From positions 1 to 64,000 of the forward strand of contig WSXU01000004.1 of the NCBI GenBank assembly GCA_009773455.1: DNA of 64,000 nucleotides. The letters run 5' to 3'. The notes beneath the pieces are model-generated. The model searched no databases and had not been told where the DNA came from. It saw only the letters and a list, made by a program, of their open reading frames with translations. This document shows positions 26,497 to 35,190 of this stretch, piece after piece. The position numbers and the translations under genes are program-made. Position 1 is the first letter of the stretch. Every line of letters begins with the position of its first letter. The stretch comes from Bacteroidota bacterium. Lineage in GTDB: Bacteria; Bacteroidota; Bacteroidia; Bacteroidales; Lentimicrobiaceae.

Positions 26497-27162
26497 ATGT
26501 ACAATATAACCCTTATTTCAACTGAACATCGGGAAAGTGGGAAATGTAATACAAGTGAATTACATAAAATTATTGAATCTATAAGTCCTGAAGTGATTTT
26601 TGAAGAAGAAACAAATGACGAAAGATACCAGAAGTATTATAATGAAGAAAACTCTTATAATTCACTTGAAATTCAATGTATTAAAAAGTATTTGCTAAAT
26701 CACGACATAAAGCATGTGCCAGTTGATGCTGAGCCAAATCAATACTTGACTTTCCAGGAGTGGGATTACATGTTTGATACATTCAAAAAATATTCAGCTT
26801 ATAATCAAATTGTTAAGGAGCATTGCACATTAAGAGATAGAGAAGGTTTTAGTTATTTAAATAGCGAAGCATGTATGGAAATACACGAGAAAATGAAGAT
26901 TACAGAAAGACAACTAATAGAGTTTAGTGGGATTAATAAAAGTGAGCTACTTCGCATTTATAAACTTTTTCATAAAGAACACGATTTTCGGGAAGGCACA
27001 ATGATTCTGAATATTTACAATTACAGTAAAGAAAATCAGTACAATAAAGCAGTGTTTTTAATCGGTTACGCACATAGAAAGTCGATTACACAAAAAATTA
27101 TAGAATACGAAAAAAGAGAAAATCTTGAACTTATTTGGACATTTTATAATGACCACATTTAA
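26497..27162 (+). CDS. TraB/TIKI/ChaN-like fold protein (putative)
   Basis: A 221-residue soluble protein, AT-rich. I do not recognise it by name. The N-terminus NITLISTEHRESGKCN followed by LHKIIESISPEVIFEEE, and the C-terminal HDFREGTMILNIYNYS...KAVFLIGYAHRKSI, reproduce the pattern of the EreA/ChaN/TraB/TIKI superfamily: an H-containing first strand, an E-rich second strand, an R-E-x-x-M helix and a final 'hhxGxxH' strand. Members include hydrolases or metallopeptidase-like proteins and haem/iron-binding ChaN. Histidines H11 and the H of GYAH would be the metal or active-site residues by analogy. It heads the foreign-looking segment and has its own leader. Function inferred only. Confidence 0.5.
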   Translation: MYNITLISTEHRESGKCNTSELHKIIESISPEVIFEEETNDERYQKYYNEENSYNSLEIQCIKKYLLNHDIKHVPVDAEPNQYLTFQEWDYMFDTFKKYSAYNQIVKEHCTLRDREGFSYLNSEACMEIHEKMKITERQLIEFSGINKSELLRIYKLFHKEHDFREGTMILNIYNYSKENQYNKAVFLIGYAHRKSITQKIIEYEKRENLELIWTFYNDHI

Positions 27163-27281
27163 CAAGTAGTATTACTAGTTGCTAAAACAGGTTTTCATGA
27201 TTGACTCTCCATCTGCACACCGGTTTTACGACCTGGCAGAAGGCTATACGCTACTACAATCAGGCCGCCGCATTCAGCCAG

Positions 27282-27353
27282 GTATATATAAAATCGGATA
27301 TAATGCAGGTAATATTTTCTATTTTAAATGAAATATTGTAAATTTCGGCAGTG
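27282..27353 (+). promoter_or_regulatory. Duplicated leader element, copy B
   Basis: GTATATATAAAATCGGATAT, then GGTAATATTTTCTATTTTAA, ATGAAATATTG and TAAATTTCGGCAGTG. It matches copy A at 26371-26443 almost base by base apart from a few indels, and sits about 140 bp before the AbiGi-like gene. Confidence 0.6.
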
Positions 27354-27494
27354 TAAGATTGTCGGTTAAGGAAAACTTAAACTGATTATAATTGACAATA
27401 ATTTAAACAATTGAAGAAAATCTTAAGGTGATCTTTAAAATCAACTAATTTTTGATGCAAATAGATAAAGAACCAAAATCAAAACGCCAATAAT

Positions 27495-28133
27495 ATGGCA
27501 GACAATCGGCCAGATTTTTCAAAATATTTAGCACATTTCACAACAGGAAGGAAACCTAAGTCTGCAGATGATGGTAATCCGACTGTTTCGATAACAAATG
27601 GAAAGACAGCATACCAAAGGCTGATTCTAATTTTAGAACAAAGGAAAATAGTTGCATCCAACTTACCCTGGACAGGCAGACAAGCTGTTTGTTTTACTGA
27701 ATGCCCTTGGTCAAGTTTAATTGACCACTCTAAGTCATATTCTCCATATGGAATTGGTTTTAGTAAGTCTTTTATCTTTGGGACAGGTGGTGGGCCTGCT
27801 TACTATGTTCGCAAAGATCATTGGGACAAACAAGAATGGGAAGAACACATAAAAACATTTGTAACTCCGTTTTGGCCAAGTTACAGGAATAGAAAACTAA
27901 AGGATTCAATAAAATTTGGGACGGTAGATTACTCTCATGAACGTGAATGGAGAGTCCCTCATGACCTCATATTCGAGTATAAACATATTGAATTCATTGT
28001 TGTAAAAAACTATGAAGATATGGCTAAATTTCCACAAGAATTAAAAGATGCAATTGGTCGAGAAAAATTTATTATAATGGAAATTTACACCAATATTGAA
28101 AAACTTTGGCCAGTTCATAATTTAGGACAATGA
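27495..28133 (+). CDS. AbiGi/DUF2971-like protein (putative abortive-infection component)
   Basis: A 212-residue soluble AT-rich gene product. Visible features: FSKYLAHFTTG near the N-terminus, YQRLILILEQRKIVASNLPW, QAVCFTECPWSSLIDHSKSY, YSPYGIGFSKSFIF...GPAYYVRKDH, and DYSHEREWRVPHDLIF. The order HFT - L.IL...I.as - VCFTE.P - YGIG(F/L)SK - P.YY - (E)REWR is shared, from memory, by AbiGi-type antitoxin proteins and DUF2971-like proteins of abortive infection systems. No catalytic assignment is possible from this alone. It lies between the TraB-like gene (332 bp before) and the STAND NTPase gene (147 bp after), all on the plus strand and all AT-rich, suggesting one horizontally acquired cassette. 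Confidence 0.5.
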   Translation: MADNRPDFSKYLAHFTTGRKPKSADDGNPTVSITNGKTAYQRLILILEQRKIVASNLPWTGRQAVCFTECPWSSLIDHSKSYSPYGIGFSKSFIFGTGGGPAYYVRKDHWDKQEWEEHIKTFVTPFWPSYRNRKLKDSIKFGTVDYSHEREWRVPHDLIFEYKHIEFIVVKNYEDMAKFPQELKDAIGREKFIIMEIYTNIEKLWPVHNLGQ

Positions 28134-28280
28134 AGATACTGAAGTAATTTCATAAAAATCATGACATAGGAAGGCAAGATACTGTTACAGCATTTAAAGT
28201 GCCTGAATATGGTTAAATACAACTTAACGTTTTTAAATTATTTGAGTTCTTGAATAAAATAATCTTAACGAATATTCAAC

Positions 28281-31200
28281 ATGAGTAATTCAAAAAATAT
28301 CGAGGCAAAAGTATTGGATTCTACTTACTATTCAATTGGTTTTCCTGAGAAGCAATGGGATAAATTAATTATTAGAGATAATTATATATCACAAATAGTA
28401 GATTGTTTTTCAAATGATACTAAAATTATTTTTCTAGAAGGCGAAGAAGATTCGGGTAAAACTGTTCTGTGTGCCCAGTTTACTAAGCGAAATATTGAAA
28501 ATACGATATCTGTTTTTTTTAATCCACTAAATATCCTTGATTATAAAATTGAGTTTTATTGTTCTAACGTTGTAGCCCAAATCAAACATATACTTAGTGA
28601 TGATTCTAGTAGTATTGAGAGAGAAGTATTTATTAGCATTGAAGAGTATCGCCATTATATGTTACAATTGCGAAAATTTTTAAAAAAAGGAATTGGGAAT
28701 ATCTTTTTAGTCATAGATGGAATAGAAGATAAAGTTAAAGATGACAAGGATTTTATTAAAGAATTATTTGAAATCTTACCAATTGGTCAAGATAATTTCA
28801 GAATTATTATCAGTGGGAATCAACAAGAGTTTACGACAATCTGTCCAAAATTAAAAAAGGAAATATTAAAACCTATTAGTCTTCTAGGATTCTCCACAGA
28901 TGAAATCACTAAGTATTTAGGAATCACAGCAACAGTAGATAATGAAATTAAAGAGCTTTTTAAAATAACAAAAGGATTTCCAGGTCGCTTAAATACACTA
29001 AAAAGACTAATTGAAAATGACAATTATTCACTTGATAAAATTGACAAGTCTACCAATTATAAAAATTGGCTTGAACTTGATTGTAATGGTGTTGATTTAA
29101 ATACTTCAATTATTAATGGTGTTTTCTCACTTTTATCTTTAAGTGAGAATTCTTACACTATTGACGAAATATCAAAAGTATGTTCATTAGAGATTGATTA
29201 TACAGAAGAATTATTAAGCCGTTATGCAATTATCGAAATCACAGATAGAAATGTTTGTTTTGTTTCAAATGCACACAAAAAATATTTTGCAAACATTCTA
29301 CGAGGTAATAAATCAAAAATAGTTGAGTTAAGAATAAGATATCTCGCAAATATTGATACGATAAATTCTAAATATGAACTTACAAAACTATATGCTGAAA
29401 AAAAAGAATGGCCCAAAATAGTTGATATTATCGATGAGGATTATTTAAAAAACATATTAGAAAGTACTGGCACTTTACAAAGAGTGAATGATAGTCTTGA
29501 ATTAGGTGTCTTAGCCTCAAAATCAATGGATAAGTTTGTTGAAATGTGGAGATATTCAATTCAAGGTAGTATAGTAAATGAATTAGATAATTATCTTTTT
29601 TGGGAATCAGAAATAAAGGCTAGGATTTCAATCCGTGATTTCATGGGAGCAATTTCTTTATCAGAAAGTGCTATTTTAAAAGTTGATAGACTTAGGTTGC
29701 TAGCTTTAATTGCAAGGAAACAAAAAGAATACAGCAATATTGTAGATGAAGAATTAATAAGATTGATACAAGAACTATATAAAACAACAGATTTATCTTC
29801 TGTTGGTGAAAAGATATATGATATTGTTGCAGATTTAATCTATGCGATCCCAAATCTGGCTATTGAGATGATTGAAAAATCATCTGGCAGCGTATCTGAA
29901 AAGAATATTAATGATTGGGTAATAGCAAAGTTATCAATAGCTGCAATTGATTCCAGTTTAAAAGAAGATGAAAATGCAGACAAAACAAGGAAACTTGAAG
30001 CAGTTCAAAGCATAAATCATGTTTCAGTAAGGAAAATAAATAGAGCAATTTCGTTTCTCGTTGGAAATTATTCATCTGAAAAAGTAATTGAAGAAGTTAC
30101 TAAACTTTCTGACTCTACTGAACGATTAAGATTGTTACGCTTATGGTTAAATAATAATCATAGTAATAATAAGGATATTGAGAAAGTTATTAATCTAGCA
30201 TTGGATGAGTTGGTTTCATCATCTTCTGAATCTACCGTTACATTAGACGTCTTAAAGGACCTATCGTTTCAACTACCATATGTTAAAGATAAAGAGACAA
30301 AAGAAAACATCTATAATCGTTTTAAAACAATAGAGAATACTCTTACTGACCTAGGTTTGACCAAGAATAAATATATATATAACTTAAATATGTTTCATAC
30401 CGAATTTTCATTAAATGAAGCTAATTCAATTCGAACGATAAACTCAATAATAAATGAAATTGATAGTATTAGTGATACATTAATTAAACTAGAGTCATTT
30501 GCAGAGGTTTATGCCAAACTTAAAATTTTGCATAATACCGAATTAGAAATTAAAAATAAATTTGTTTATAGTCGTATCCTAATCTTAACAGATGAGTTAT
30601 ACAGAACGACTGCAAACCACTTTGAAATTAGTCAATTTCTATTAAAAACCATTGGCAATAAGAATCCAGTTCTTGGATTGAAAATATGTGAACAGATTAA
30701 CACTGTTTTTAGACGTGAAAGAGCAAGACTGTTAGTATTAGATTCATATTTAGATAATAACTTAAAATATGTAAATATTGATCTATTGAAAATAATTGAG
30801 TCTTCATTTGAATATACTCAATCTAGACAAACAGCTTATGTTAGAATTCTTGAAAGATATTCTGATGCAAAGAAATTACATTATGCTATAATTCAATCAC
30901 TATTTTATTACACTAATAAAATTAATTTAATAGAAGATATATCGGATAGATTAACTGCTTATATATATGCTTATAAAATTATTGCAAAAAATAGTGATTG
31001 GAAAACACGTTTATCTTCCAACTTTGAGAAATTTCTATATGATACTTGGAATACTATAGAAGCAGATTGGGATAGAATTGACAATGGATTTAGAATTTGT
31101 TTTGAAATTTCCAAAATAAATGAATTGTTTTCTAAAAAAATATTCAAGGAATGCGTTGAAATAAAAAACAATAGTTGGCTAGATTCTCGTTTAGTTGCTT

Positions 31201-33248
31201 ACACATATTTAAATAGTGTAAAATTAATAATCAGGGCATATACAGGACTTCTAATTAGCAAAAATGAAGCCCCAAAAGATTTTGAAATCATAGGAGATTT
31301 ATTAAAACGTATCCCATCTGAAATTGAAAGATTAAATCTTTGGACAGAAGTTGGTATTAATGCTTTTTTAAGTAACAATGAAGCGTTAGCTAAGAAAATA
31401 TTAGACACTAATATTCTTCCATTGATTGAAGGACTTATACACAAAAGTATAAACTTAGAACCTGTTTTAAATTCATTAACATTTATACATATTTATAATC
31501 CAAATTTGGCCATAGAATTTCTTGACAATGTATCAATTGATTTAAAGGAGAACGTTTGCTCGAAAATTTGTGATTTTTATGTGTATAAAAGAAATCCCTT
31601 TGAAGTATATGACAGTAAAATGAATAAGTATTTATCAACGTATAATTATCTTACAAAGGCCATTTCTCTATTAGAACTAATTAATACAGATAGTACTTTG
31701 TATTTTAAACTAGATAATATCTGTAAAGCTATTAAAGATAGTAGAGAGAGCCTTTCAAAGCCTCAAATTTCAGCTTTAATTGAGAAATTAGAATCTATTA
31801 TTCCTAAAAAACTGCCAGATCCAAAAAACATTAAACATCAAGGATTTAAGGTTCTAGCAAATATGAAAATTACATTACTTGGCAAAGAACTTAGCAACCC
31901 CCAGCAATATTGGTTAAATTTGATAGAAGAAGTTGACAATATTCCAAATATATCAGATGCTGTTTTTGTTAAATCATTTCTAATAGAATGTCTTCCTTTC
32001 GAAAAGATTAAGAATGGGATAGATTATAAAGCAAAATTATTCGATGAGATTATTTCAAGTTTGAATTCATTTAAAATTCATTTTGAATTTGTACAGCGAG
32101 TTATTGATATTTCTGATACTATGTACAAAATTGACAGAAATAAATGGAAAATAATCGTAAATAGGGCTTTTAAAATCTCAAACCAATTAGAAAATGGGGC
32201 GGAAGTTTATAATTCTCAAAAAAATATTATCGATTCTATGTATCGATTAGACCCTGCTTATGCCAAGGAATTAATAAAATTAGTTGACAAAGATAACAAA
32301 GGTAATAAACTAGGTTCTTTGTTAAATACTCATTTTGAATATCTTGAAATTGCGAATAAAATTAAAGAAAATGAAGTATTAGGAAAAAAAGATATTGAAA
32401 ACTATCGACTTATTGTTAGAGGTGTTTATAAGAATTTGTGTGAGCTAAATTCAAATATTATTGGCTCGAAGAAAATTTCTGAAATAAGCAATTATCTTCC
32501 AATTGGTAATAAACTGCCACTCCATGAGGTTTTCCCTGTATATATGTATTATTTGAATAATTGTGCTAAAACATATAGTGAAAAAAAACTTGAAGGTTCA
32601 GTATCAAATCTACATCGAGAAAACTTTGTAGAGGCTGTAAAATCAACAAATATCATAGAGTTATTATCTCAAAGGAGGAAATTTAGTGAGAAATCATTTC
32701 GAAATTTTTTCATTGATGAAGACTTCGTCTCCAATAAAGCTATTAAGCCTGGAACAAGAGATGAAGCATTGGCATTTGTTAAAACTTGGTTACAAGATGA
32801 ACTTGAGGAATTTATAATAATTGCTGACCCATATTTTGTAAAAGAAGACTTAGAGATTTTAAAGATTATTAAAGAATTGAAAATAAATGTTGAAATAAAT
32901 ATTTTGGGTTCAGAAGATGGTAATAAACCAAATATTGAAGAAGATTATATTAATTATTGGAAAAAAATATCAAATGAGCTACCTCCTTTTACAAATATAA
33001 CCTTTTGCTGGGTGCCAGAAGATAACAATAATAAGCCGATTCATGACCGTTGGTTAATTACAAAGAGCAGTGGTTTGAGATTAGGAACTTCTTTTCATTC
33101 TTTAGGAAAGAAAAAAGAAAGCGAAATTTCGATTATGAAACAGAATGAAGCAATGAATATATTAGAGAGTACAGTAAAAGAATATGTTGGCAGAAAAAAA
33201 AGAGAAATTAATAATTTAAGAATTTCATACAAAGCTTTTAGTATTTAA
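28281..33248 (+). CDS. Giant STAND-type NTPase with helical-repeat middle and C-terminal PLD-like domain
   Basis: A 1655-residue protein. P-loop NTPase at about 45-240: Walker A GEEDSGKT (54-61), Walker B IFLVIDGIED (D146), sensor strand FRIIISGN (173-180) and a STAND-type GxP motif KGFPGRLNTL (231-240). A winged-helix-like segment follows (about 275-345, ending NAHKKYFANIL). Residues about 350-1470 are long alpha-helical repeats without enzymatic motifs, a likely sensor scaffold. The C-terminus has ADPYFVKEDLEILKII (D1516) and IHDRWLITKSSGLRLGTS (H1588, K1595, G1602), then LGKKKESEIS, a phospholipase D-like phosphodiesterase pattern with a modified HxK. No transmembrane helix. STAND ATPases with nuclease-like effectors are anti-phage (Avs-like) in known cases; here the effector is C-terminal. 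Assignment to defence is inference. Confidence 0.72.
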   Translation: MSNSKNIEAKVLDSTYYSIGFPEKQWDKLIIRDNYISQIVDCFSNDTKIIFLEGEEDSGKTVLCAQFTKRNIENTISVFFNPLNILDYKIEFYCSNVVAQIKHILSDDSSSIEREVFISIEEYRHYMLQLRKFLKKGIGNIFLVIDGIEDKVKDDKDFIKELFEILPIGQDNFRIIISGNQQEFTTICPKLKKEILKPISLLGFSTDEITKYLGITATVDNEIKELFKITKGFPGRLNTLKRLIENDNYSLDKIDKSTNYKNWLELDCNGVDLNTSIINGVFSLLSLSENSYTIDEISKVCSLEIDYTEELLSRYAIIEITDRNVCFVSNAHKKYFANILRGNKSKIVELRIRYLANIDTINSKYELTKLYAEKKEWPKIVDIIDEDYLKNILESTGTLQRVNDSLELGVLASKSMDKFVEMWRYSIQGSIVNELDNYLFWESEIKARISIRDFMGAISLSESAILKVDRLRLLALIARKQKEYSNIVDEELIRLIQELYKTTDLSSVGEKIYDIVADLIYAIPNLAIEMIEKSSGSVSEKNINDWVIAKLSIAAIDSSLKEDENADKTRKLEAVQSINHVSVRKINRAISFLVGNYSSEKVIEEVTKLSDSTERLRLLRLWLNNNHSNNKDIEKVINLALDELVSSSSESTVTLDVLKDLSFQLPYVKDKETKENIYNRFKTIENTLTDLGLTKNKYIYNLNMFHTEFSLNEANSIRTINSIINEIDSISDTLIKLESFAEVYAKLKILHNTELEIKNKFVYSRILILTDELYRTTANHFEISQFLLKTIGNKNPVLGLKICEQINTVFRRERARLLVLDSYLDNNLKYVNIDLLKIIESSFEYTQSRQTAYVRILERYSDAKKLHYAIIQSLFYYTNKINLIEDISDRLTAYIYAYKIIAKNSDWKTRLSSNFEKFLYDTWNTIEADWDRIDNGFRICFEISKINELFSKKIFKECVEIKNNSWLDSRLVAYTYLNSVKLIIRAYTGLLISKNEAPKDFEIIGDLLKRIPSEIERLNLWTEVGINAFLSNNEALAKKILDTNILPLIEGLIHKSINLEPVLNSLTFIHIYNPNLAIEFLDNVSIDLKENVCSKICDFYVYKRNPFEVYDSKMNKYLSTYNYLTKAISLLELINTDSTLYFKLDNICKAIKDSRESLSKPQISALIEKLESIIPKKLPDPKNIKHQGFKVLANMKITLLGKELSNPQQYWLNLIEEVDNIPNISDAVFVKSFLIECLPFEKIKNGIDYKAKLFDEIISSLNSFKIHFEFVQRVIDISDTMYKIDRNKWKIIVNRAFKISNQLENGAEVYNSQKNIIDSMYRLDPAYAKELIKLVDKDNKGNKLGSLLNTHFEYLEIANKIKENEVLGKKDIENYRLIVRGVYKNLCELNSNIIGSKKISEISNYLPIGNKLPLHEVFPVYMYYLNNCAKTYSEKKLEGSVSNLHRENFVEAVKSTNIIELLSQRRKFSEKSFRNFFIDEDFVSNKAIKPGTRDEALAFVKTWLQDELEEFIIIADPYFVKEDLEILKIIKELKINVEINILGSEDGNKPNIEEDYINYWKKISNELPPFTNITFCWVPEDNNNKPIHDRWLITKSSGLRLGTSFHSLGKKKESEISIMKQNEAMNILESTVKEYVGRKKREINNLRISYKAFSI

Positions 33249-33328
33249 TCATATGTTGGATTAATAAAAACGGACTTGCCTAAAAGTGATTTCTAATTGC
33301 ACAGCTGTAAATCAAGCATAAACCAGCT

Positions 33329-33358
33329 TGCCGAAGCCGTTTAACTTATAATTCGGCA
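33329..33358. other. Hairpin TGCCGAA...TTCGGCA after the STAND gene
   Basis: A 7-bp inverted repeat with a 16-nt spacer 81 bp downstream of the STAND gene stop. There is no T-run, so it is not a classic terminator; it may mark the border of the AT-rich segment. Confidence 0.3.
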
Positions 33359-33466
33359 TGCTAAGATATAAGGCAATTTCATATTAATTATTCATCAATG
33401 AAACTAACAATCTAGAGACTCAATATATAATCCTTTCAACCATCCAATTAGATAGATAGTGTAGTG

Positions 33467-34576
33467 CTATTTATTCAACACCGACAGCGACCCCGCCTTT
33501 GCCGTAACGGTAATCTGGGACGAAGGGGATTTTCCGGTTTCGCCGTTGGCCTTGATGGTGCCGTATTTGGGGTTGATGGTCTCCTTTTTCAGTACATTGC
33601 TGATGCCTGGGGCGATGTTGAGGATGGTTTTGGTGTCGTAGATCAGGTCAACGGAACACGAGGCCTGGGGACTGATGCCCAGCAATACATCGGTGTACTC
33701 CGATTTGATATAAACCGTAACGAAGTTTTTCGCGATGCTGTTGAATTTCAGTTCGCCGTACTTGGCACTCAGCGAACAGACGGTGATCAGCTCATTCACG
33801 CGGATGCGCGAGAAGGAGGCATCACCGCTGAAGGAGGTACACGATTTCAGCGTCAGTTTGTCGCGCACCGATTCAATGTCGATGGAAGCCGCTTCATCAA
33901 TGTCGAGCGTGGAGGAACGGCTGATCAGGTTCAGTTTGCTCACTTTCTGCAGGTACAGGTCGGAATAGTTGATGTTGAGCTGCGCATCGCCCACCTGCTG
34001 CAGGCTGGCCGAGCCGAATTCAAGGTTGAGTTTCAGATTGGCGTTGAAATCCCTGGCCTGCAGGTCGCCGTTCGAGAGGGTGATGTCGGTGTTGGCATTC
34101 CGGGTGTCGAGGTAGATGTTCCCGAACTTGTTCTCAATCTTCAGCGGATTGTCCGACGGCATATACACCGTGTAGTGAATCTGCAGGTTGTTGCTGGTGT
34201 TGACCACCTTGCCGACGGTGGAAACCACATCTTTCCAGAAAGTGGCGCTGTTGTCGTTGAACACCGTGCGGGCACTGATGAACCCTGCCGTGGCAATCAT
34301 CTCACAGTCGATGGACGAGAGGATCTTAACCACCTTGGCGGCCTGTTTCGACTGGGCCGACAGGCTGACCTCGATCCGCACCGAATCCTTTTCCCAATGG
34401 ATCACATTCACATTGCCGTATTTGTTGGAAACCTGCACGATGGTGCCGGGCTTTACCCTGAAACTTTTGCTCTGCTCGCGCTTTTCAGAATAGGTCTGCG
34501 CCTGCAGCATCTGAGGTATGCTGACTGCCATCACCAGAATTACCACGATTGGCAGAATGCTTCTTTTGCTTTTCAT
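33467..34576 (-). CDS. DUF4097-like beta-strand repeat exported protein
   Basis: A 369-residue exported protein with signal peptide MKSKRSILPIVVILVMAVSI...LQAQ. The body is a repetitive beta-solenoid of the DUF4097 / adhesin type: VQVSNKYGNVNVIHWEKDSV, IENKFGNIYLDTRNANTDIT, LSNGDLQARDFNANLKLN, LEFGSASLQQVGDAQLNIN and VCSLSAKYGELKFNSIA. Each unit holds the 'N-K-(Y/F)-G-N' or 'KYG' turn. In this operon class it lies downstream of an ECF sigma factor and its anti-sigma gene (27 bp gap), so it is probably an envelope target or sensor of that system. A long opposite-strand ORF of 381 codons covering the same DNA is a shadow of the GC-rich codon usage. Confidence 0.82.
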   Translation of the reverse strand: MKSKRSILPIVVILVMAVSIPQMLQAQTYSEKREQSKSFRVKPGTIVQVSNKYGNVNVIHWEKDSVRIEVSLSAQSKQAAKVVKILSSIDCEMIATAGFISARTVFNDNSATFWKDVVSTVGKVVNTSNNLQIHYTVYMPSDNPLKIENKFGNIYLDTRNANTDITLSNGDLQARDFNANLKLNLEFGSASLQQVGDAQLNINYSDLYLQKVSKLNLISRSSTLDIDEAASIDIESVRDKLTLKSCTSFSGDASFSRIRVNELITVCSLSAKYGELKFNSIAKNFVTVYIKSEYTDVLLGISPQASCSVDLIYDTKTILNIAPGISNVLKKETINPKYGTIKANGETGKSPSSQITVTAKAGSLSVLNK

Positions 34577-34603
34577 AATTCAATTGTCATCATTAGAAAT
34601 AAA

Positions 34604-35179
34604 CTATAATTCCGTCTTGCCGGGTTCCTGATCCCTTTCCGGTCCTCCCGTGCTTTTCATCTCGGTCAGCATCTGATCCAGGATCTCCAGCTTCACCCGG
34701 TACGAAAGGATGATGGCTTCGATCACCTTTTCGTCGGCATTGCTCTCGGCAAGGTCATTCTTCAGGGCCGCTTTCTTCTTATCCATTTCGCTGAACTCCC
34801 TTTTCAGGTCCTCGATGATCTCGGGGTGTTGCCGGGTATAGGCTGCCAGTTCGGCCTGCCGGCTGCTGATCTGGGTGGCATAGAAGGCCTCGGCATCCGA
34901 AAGCTCGTTCAGGGCAGGATTCGATGAAGAATCGCCGGTAACAGCATAGTTCCCGGCCTGCTTCCGCTGATCGTTGAAATCGTTGAGCATCCAGGCAGAA
35001 GCGAAGATGAGCACCGCCGCGGCGACTTTCCAGGCATAAGGCCACAGTCTCCTGACGGCTGACTTCCGGGCAACCGGCAATTCCTTATCAATGGCGTCCC
35101 AGGCCATCACCGGCGGTTCAAGGGCATCGAACCCTCCGGCGTGATCCTGAACAAATTGTTCCAGTTTGTCTTTTTTCAT
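34604..35179 (-). CDS. Anti-sigma factor-like membrane protein
   Basis: A 191-residue protein. The cytosolic head has KKDKLEQFVQDHAGGFDALEPPVMAWDAID, the usual short sigma-binding region of Bacteroidota anti-sigma proteins ('LxxFI..nr..FD..eP....W..I'). One transmembrane helix is at about 47-65 (LWPYAWKVAAAVLIFASAWML). The periplasmic part is charged and helical, with coiled-coil tendency from about 85 to 165 (ISSRQAELAAYTRQHPEIIEDL..., EMDKKKAALKND). No zinc-finger HxxxCxxC motif. Between it and the upstream sigma gene lies 11 bp. Cognate anti-sigma function is inferred from architecture and position. Confidence 0.82.
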   Translation of the reverse strand: MKKDKLEQFVQDHAGGFDALEPPVMAWDAIDKELPVARKSAVRRLWPYAWKVAAAVLIFASAWMLNDFNDQRKQAGNYAVTGDSSSNPALNELSDAEAFYATQISSRQAELAAYTRQHPEIIEDLKREFSEMDKKKAALKNDLAESNADEKVIEAIILSYRVKLEILDQMLTEMKSTGGPERDQEPGKTEL

Positions 35180-35190
35180 CTCTTTTCTCC

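Noticed and set aside
27166-27187. Possible integron attC-like site (TAGTATTACTAGTTGC)
   Set aside because: No paired core sites or long imperfect palindrome of attC type, and no integrase in the window.
33464-34609. 381-codon ORF on the plus strand
   Set aside because: It lies entirely antisense to the DUF4097-like gene, whose signal peptide, repeats and operon position are convincing. The translation has no family features.
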